Positions 62,208-64,000 of a stretch of DNA of 64,000 bases are shown here, one piece after another. Under the pieces are notes generated by a model. It saw only the letters and a program-made list of their open reading frames with translations. It was not told where the DNA came from and did not search any database. A program made the position numbers and the translations under genes. Where the stretch lies: positions 62,001 through 126,000 of the forward strand of contig CAVQJJ010000005.1 of NCBI GenBank assembly GCA_963712835.1. Direction: 5' to 3'. The stretch comes from DATARH01 sp963712835. GTDB taxonomy: Bacteria > Pseudomonadota > Alphaproteobacteria > ATCC43930 > CGMCC-115725. Positions within the stretch are counted from its first letter, which is position 1, and the number at the start of each line of letters is the position of its first letter.

Positions 62208-62534
62208 CTAGTGCTGGCCCTCGGGCAGACGCACGATGAGGCCGTCGAGCGCCTCGCTCATCTTGAGCTGGCACGAGAGGCGCGAGTTGGGCTGGGCGAC
62301 CGCGGCGAAGCTCAGCATGCTGGCTTCCTGCGAGCCGGGCTCCGGCGGGCCGAGCTGAGCGAGCCACGGCTCCTGGACATAGACGTGGCAGGTGGCGCAG
62401 GCGCATTCGCCGCCGCAATCGGCGTCAATGCCGGGGATGTTGTTGTCGACCGCGCCACGCATCACCGACAGACCAAGCGGGACATCGACCGTGTGCTCGC
62501 TGCCGTTGTGCTCGATGTAGGTGACCTTTGGCAT
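62208..62534 (-). CDS. 2Fe-2S ferredoxin, adrenodoxin type
   Basis: 108 residues. The cluster ligands follow C-x5-C-x2-C-x38-C: Cys40, Cys46, Cys49 and Cys88, with an extra Cys44 inside the loop. Opening MPKVTYIEHNGSEHTVDVPL and end DGLIVRLPEGQ match ferredoxins that feed class I P450s. The P450 at 58678-59925 is the obvious candidate partner; a reductase is not in view. It is transcribed after the SAF-domain oxidoreductase, 11 bp apart. Confidence 0.93.
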   Translation of the reverse strand: MPKVTYIEHNGSEHTVDVPLGLSVMRGAVDNNIPGIDADCGGECACATCHVYVQEPWLAQLGPPEPGSQEASMLSFAAVAQPNSRLSCQLKMSEALDGLIVRLPEGQH

Positions 62535-62545
62535 GGCCTCGCCTC

Positions 62546-63877
62546 CTATTGCGCGGCGATCGCGGCGGCCGATTTTACGCCGGATGGGGCGAAGCGGCGC
62601 TCCATGTCGCGCCGAACGCGGGCGGCCTCGCTGTCGGGGACCGCGACATCGGCCCAGCGCACGATCGAACCGGCGACGACGTCGCGCACCAGCGGAACCT
62701 TGTGCGCGAGGCCGATCGGCAGCGCTCCCTCGGCGAGGCTGCGCTCAGCGGGGACGAGCTTGCCCCAGACCGTATAACCACCCTCGCCATCGAGCATCTC
62801 GCCGGCTTTGAGCGGCCGCTTGGCGACCGCGACGGCATCGCCGCGCCAGCCCTGCGGCTGGCCGGTCGGCTCGCCGCGCAGCGCCGCCGACAGCACCGAC
62901 ATGCCGAGCTCGAGGCCGATCAGGTGATACGGCTTGTACATCGCGGCGTACCAGCCGCTGGAATCGGTCTTGAGGCCGTATTCCTTGAAGCAAATTCGAG
63001 CGTAGTCGTTGGGCGCCTTCAAGACGACATAGACGCCCCAGCGCAGGTCGCGGAACACCGGCCGCCCGTCGCGCTCCAGGCAGGAGACGACCTCGACCAT
63101 CCCGTCGCGCTCCAGCGAGCGGCCGCCGCGCAGCACCTCGGGCAGATCGTCCACGCCGCAGGGCGGGAACAAGAGGCCGTCGCGTGGGACACCGAGCCCG
63201 GTCGCATTCGCGATCGCCGCCATCTCGATCGCCGATTTGGTGCCGTCGAGAAAGGAGTTGAACATTTGCGGGTTCATCCCGCCGCGCTTCGCCTCTTCCG
63301 GTGTCAGCCCGTAATGCGCCCAGACATCGTCGGGCGTGACGGCGTGGTAGGCCGGCAGGTATTTGGTGCCCTTGCCGGCGGCGACGACCTCGAAACCGCA
63401 GGCGCGCGCCCAATCGACGATCTCGCAGGTCAGCGCCGGCTGGTCGCCATAGGCGAGCGAATAGACGACGCCCTTGACCCGCGCTTCCTCGGCCAAGAGC
63501 GGGCCGGCGAGCACGTCGGCCTCGACATTGACCATGACGATGTGTTTGCCGGCGGCAATCGCGGCGCGGGCATGGGCGATGCCGGCGGGCGGGCTGCCGG
63601 TCGCCTCGACCACGACCTCGACTTGCGCGTCGGCGCAGGCCTCGGCGCCGGAGGAGACAAAGCGCGTGCGGGCGATACGCGCCACATCCCAGCCGACATT
63701 ACGGCAGGCGGCGCGGGCGCGCTCGGGGTCGAGATCGGCGATGACCGCGATCTCGACGCCGGGCATGGTCGGGATCTGGTTCAAGAACATCGACCCGAAC
63801 TTGCCGGCGCCGATCAGGCCGACCTTTACGGGGCGGCCAGCGGCGGCGCGCTCCCGCGCGAGGCAATAGAGGTTCAC
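62546..63877 (-). CDS. NAD(P)-binding oxidoreductase with SAF domain (homoserine-dehydrogenase-like)
   Basis: 443 residues from a GTG at 63877. The Rossmann motif is VKVGLIGAGKFGSMFLNQIP, with DLDPERARAACR and VVVEATGSPPAG following; this resembles homoserine-dehydrogenase-type and Gfo/Idh-type enzymes. The C-terminal 100 residues form a SAF-like domain (AVAKRPLKAGEMLDGEGGYTVWG, split, and LAHKVPLVRDVVAGSIV). This combination is common in alphaproteobacteria with various sugar-acid or carbohydrate roles. It follows the stop of an upstream gene by 4 bp, so it is within an operon reaching past the window edge. Confidence 0.85.
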   Translation of the reverse strand: MNLYCLARERAAAGRPVKVGLIGAGKFGSMFLNQIPTMPGVEIAVIADLDPERARAACRNVGWDVARIARTRFVSSGAEACADAQVEVVVEATGSPPAGIAHARAAIAAGKHIVMVNVEADVLAGPLLAEEARVKGVVYSLAYGDQPALTCEIVDWARACGFEVVAAGKGTKYLPAYHAVTPDDVWAHYGLTPEEAKRGGMNPQMFNSFLDGTKSAIEMAAIANATGLGVPRDGLLFPPCGVDDLPEVLRGGRSLERDGMVEVVSCLERDGRPVFRDLRWGVYVVLKAPNDYARICFKEYGLKTDSSGWYAAMYKPYHLIGLELGMSVLSAALRGEPTGQPQGWRGDAVAVAKRPLKAGEMLDGEGGYTVWGKLVPAERSLAEGALPIGLAHKVPLVRDVVAGSIVRWADVAVPDSEAARVRRDMERRFAPSGVKSAAAIAAQ

Positions 63878-63881
63878 TATC

Positions 63882-64000
63882 CTACTCCGCCGCCATCTTG
63901 TGCGAGCGCGCGTAATCGATGAGCGCGCTGTCGGCGACCGGTTCGATCGGGCGGAAATCCTGGTGCGCGATCCATTCCGGCCGGGTCGGCTTGCGGATGT
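63882..64000 (-). CDS. C-terminal end of an unidentified protein
   Basis: Only 38 codons are present, ending at TAG 63882: RKPTRPEWIAHQDFRPIEPV, ADSALIDYARSHKMAAE. The text has no recognisable motif. It belongs to the same strand as the SAF-domain gene and ends 4 bp before it, so the two are likely one operon. The start is outside the window. Confidence 0.55.
   Translation of the reverse strand, partial: IRKPTRPEWIAHQDFRPIEPVADSALIDYARSHKMAAE

Overview
The window is high-GC, gene-dense DNA from an alphaproteobacterium, probably a free-living soil or rhizosphere type. The evidence is the minus-strand order rpoZ-rsh-acpS-lepB-rnc-era-recO-parC, an NDUFS4-type complex I accessory protein, a DUF1153 protein, and many catabolic oxidoreductase, hydrolase and acyl-CoA genes. 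No insertion sequence, integrase, phage module or CRISPR array was seen. Genus cannot be assigned from the sequence alone.

Layout. 1-7.7 kb: housekeeping cluster read leftwards from an rpoZ promoter (stringent response, acyl-carrier protein activation, signal peptidase, RNase III, Era, RecO, ParC). 7.9-8.5 kb: tRNA-Cys, tRNA-Arg, NDUFS4-like gene, tRNA-Pro. 9-18 kb: accessory signalling block with a predicted exported protein, a receiver-like protein lacking its phospho-Asp, a Crp/Fnr regulator, a response regulator, two paralogous small proteins, a triple-PAS hybrid histidine kinase, a frameshifted GFA-family gene, and an ArsR/permease pair with a matched operator at each gene. 18.1-18.4 kb: tRNA-Leu(CAA) interrupted by a 209-nt group I intron. 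18.8-34.5 kb: mixed metabolic and small-protein genes (SRAP peptidase, MetX-like hydrolases, TauD-type dioxygenase, SGNH hydrolase, acetyltransferases, MlaC-like protein, response regulator, NHL-repeat protein and others), separated by palindromic intergenic repeats.

34.6-39.5 kb: DUF1153 protein, an Arg-rich disordered protein, then sulfate activation. CysD is fused in frame to a four-helix membrane domain resembling DUF4118 (KdpD-type), and is followed by a CysN-CysC fusion. 39.5-47 kb: amidase with an AtzG-like small protein, glyoxalase-fold protein, the ATP-grasp/alpha-E/transglutaminase trio, cupin, GST, and an AtzH/HpxZ-like protein. 47-53 kb: trehalose synthesis from maltodextrin (treY, treZ) and a frameshifted APH-like/P-loop kinase. 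53-64 kb: a catabolic-looking run (aconitase-family large and small subunits, quinone oxidoreductase, enoyl-CoA hydratase, acyl-CoA ligase), a divergent cytochrome P450 with a repeated upstream motif, an unusually short Ku, small exported proteins, an adrenodoxin-type ferredoxin that could serve the P450, and an NAD-binding/SAF-domain oxidoreductase.

Three conserved genes (near 15955, 20100 and 52370) are each broken by what looks like a single-base indel. They may be real lesions or base-level assembly errors, and this cannot be settled from the sequence. The most unusual items are the membrane-domain-CysD fusion, the group I intron in tRNA-Leu(CAA), the twin arsR operators with compensating base changes, and the Ku lacking its middle and C-terminal parts.
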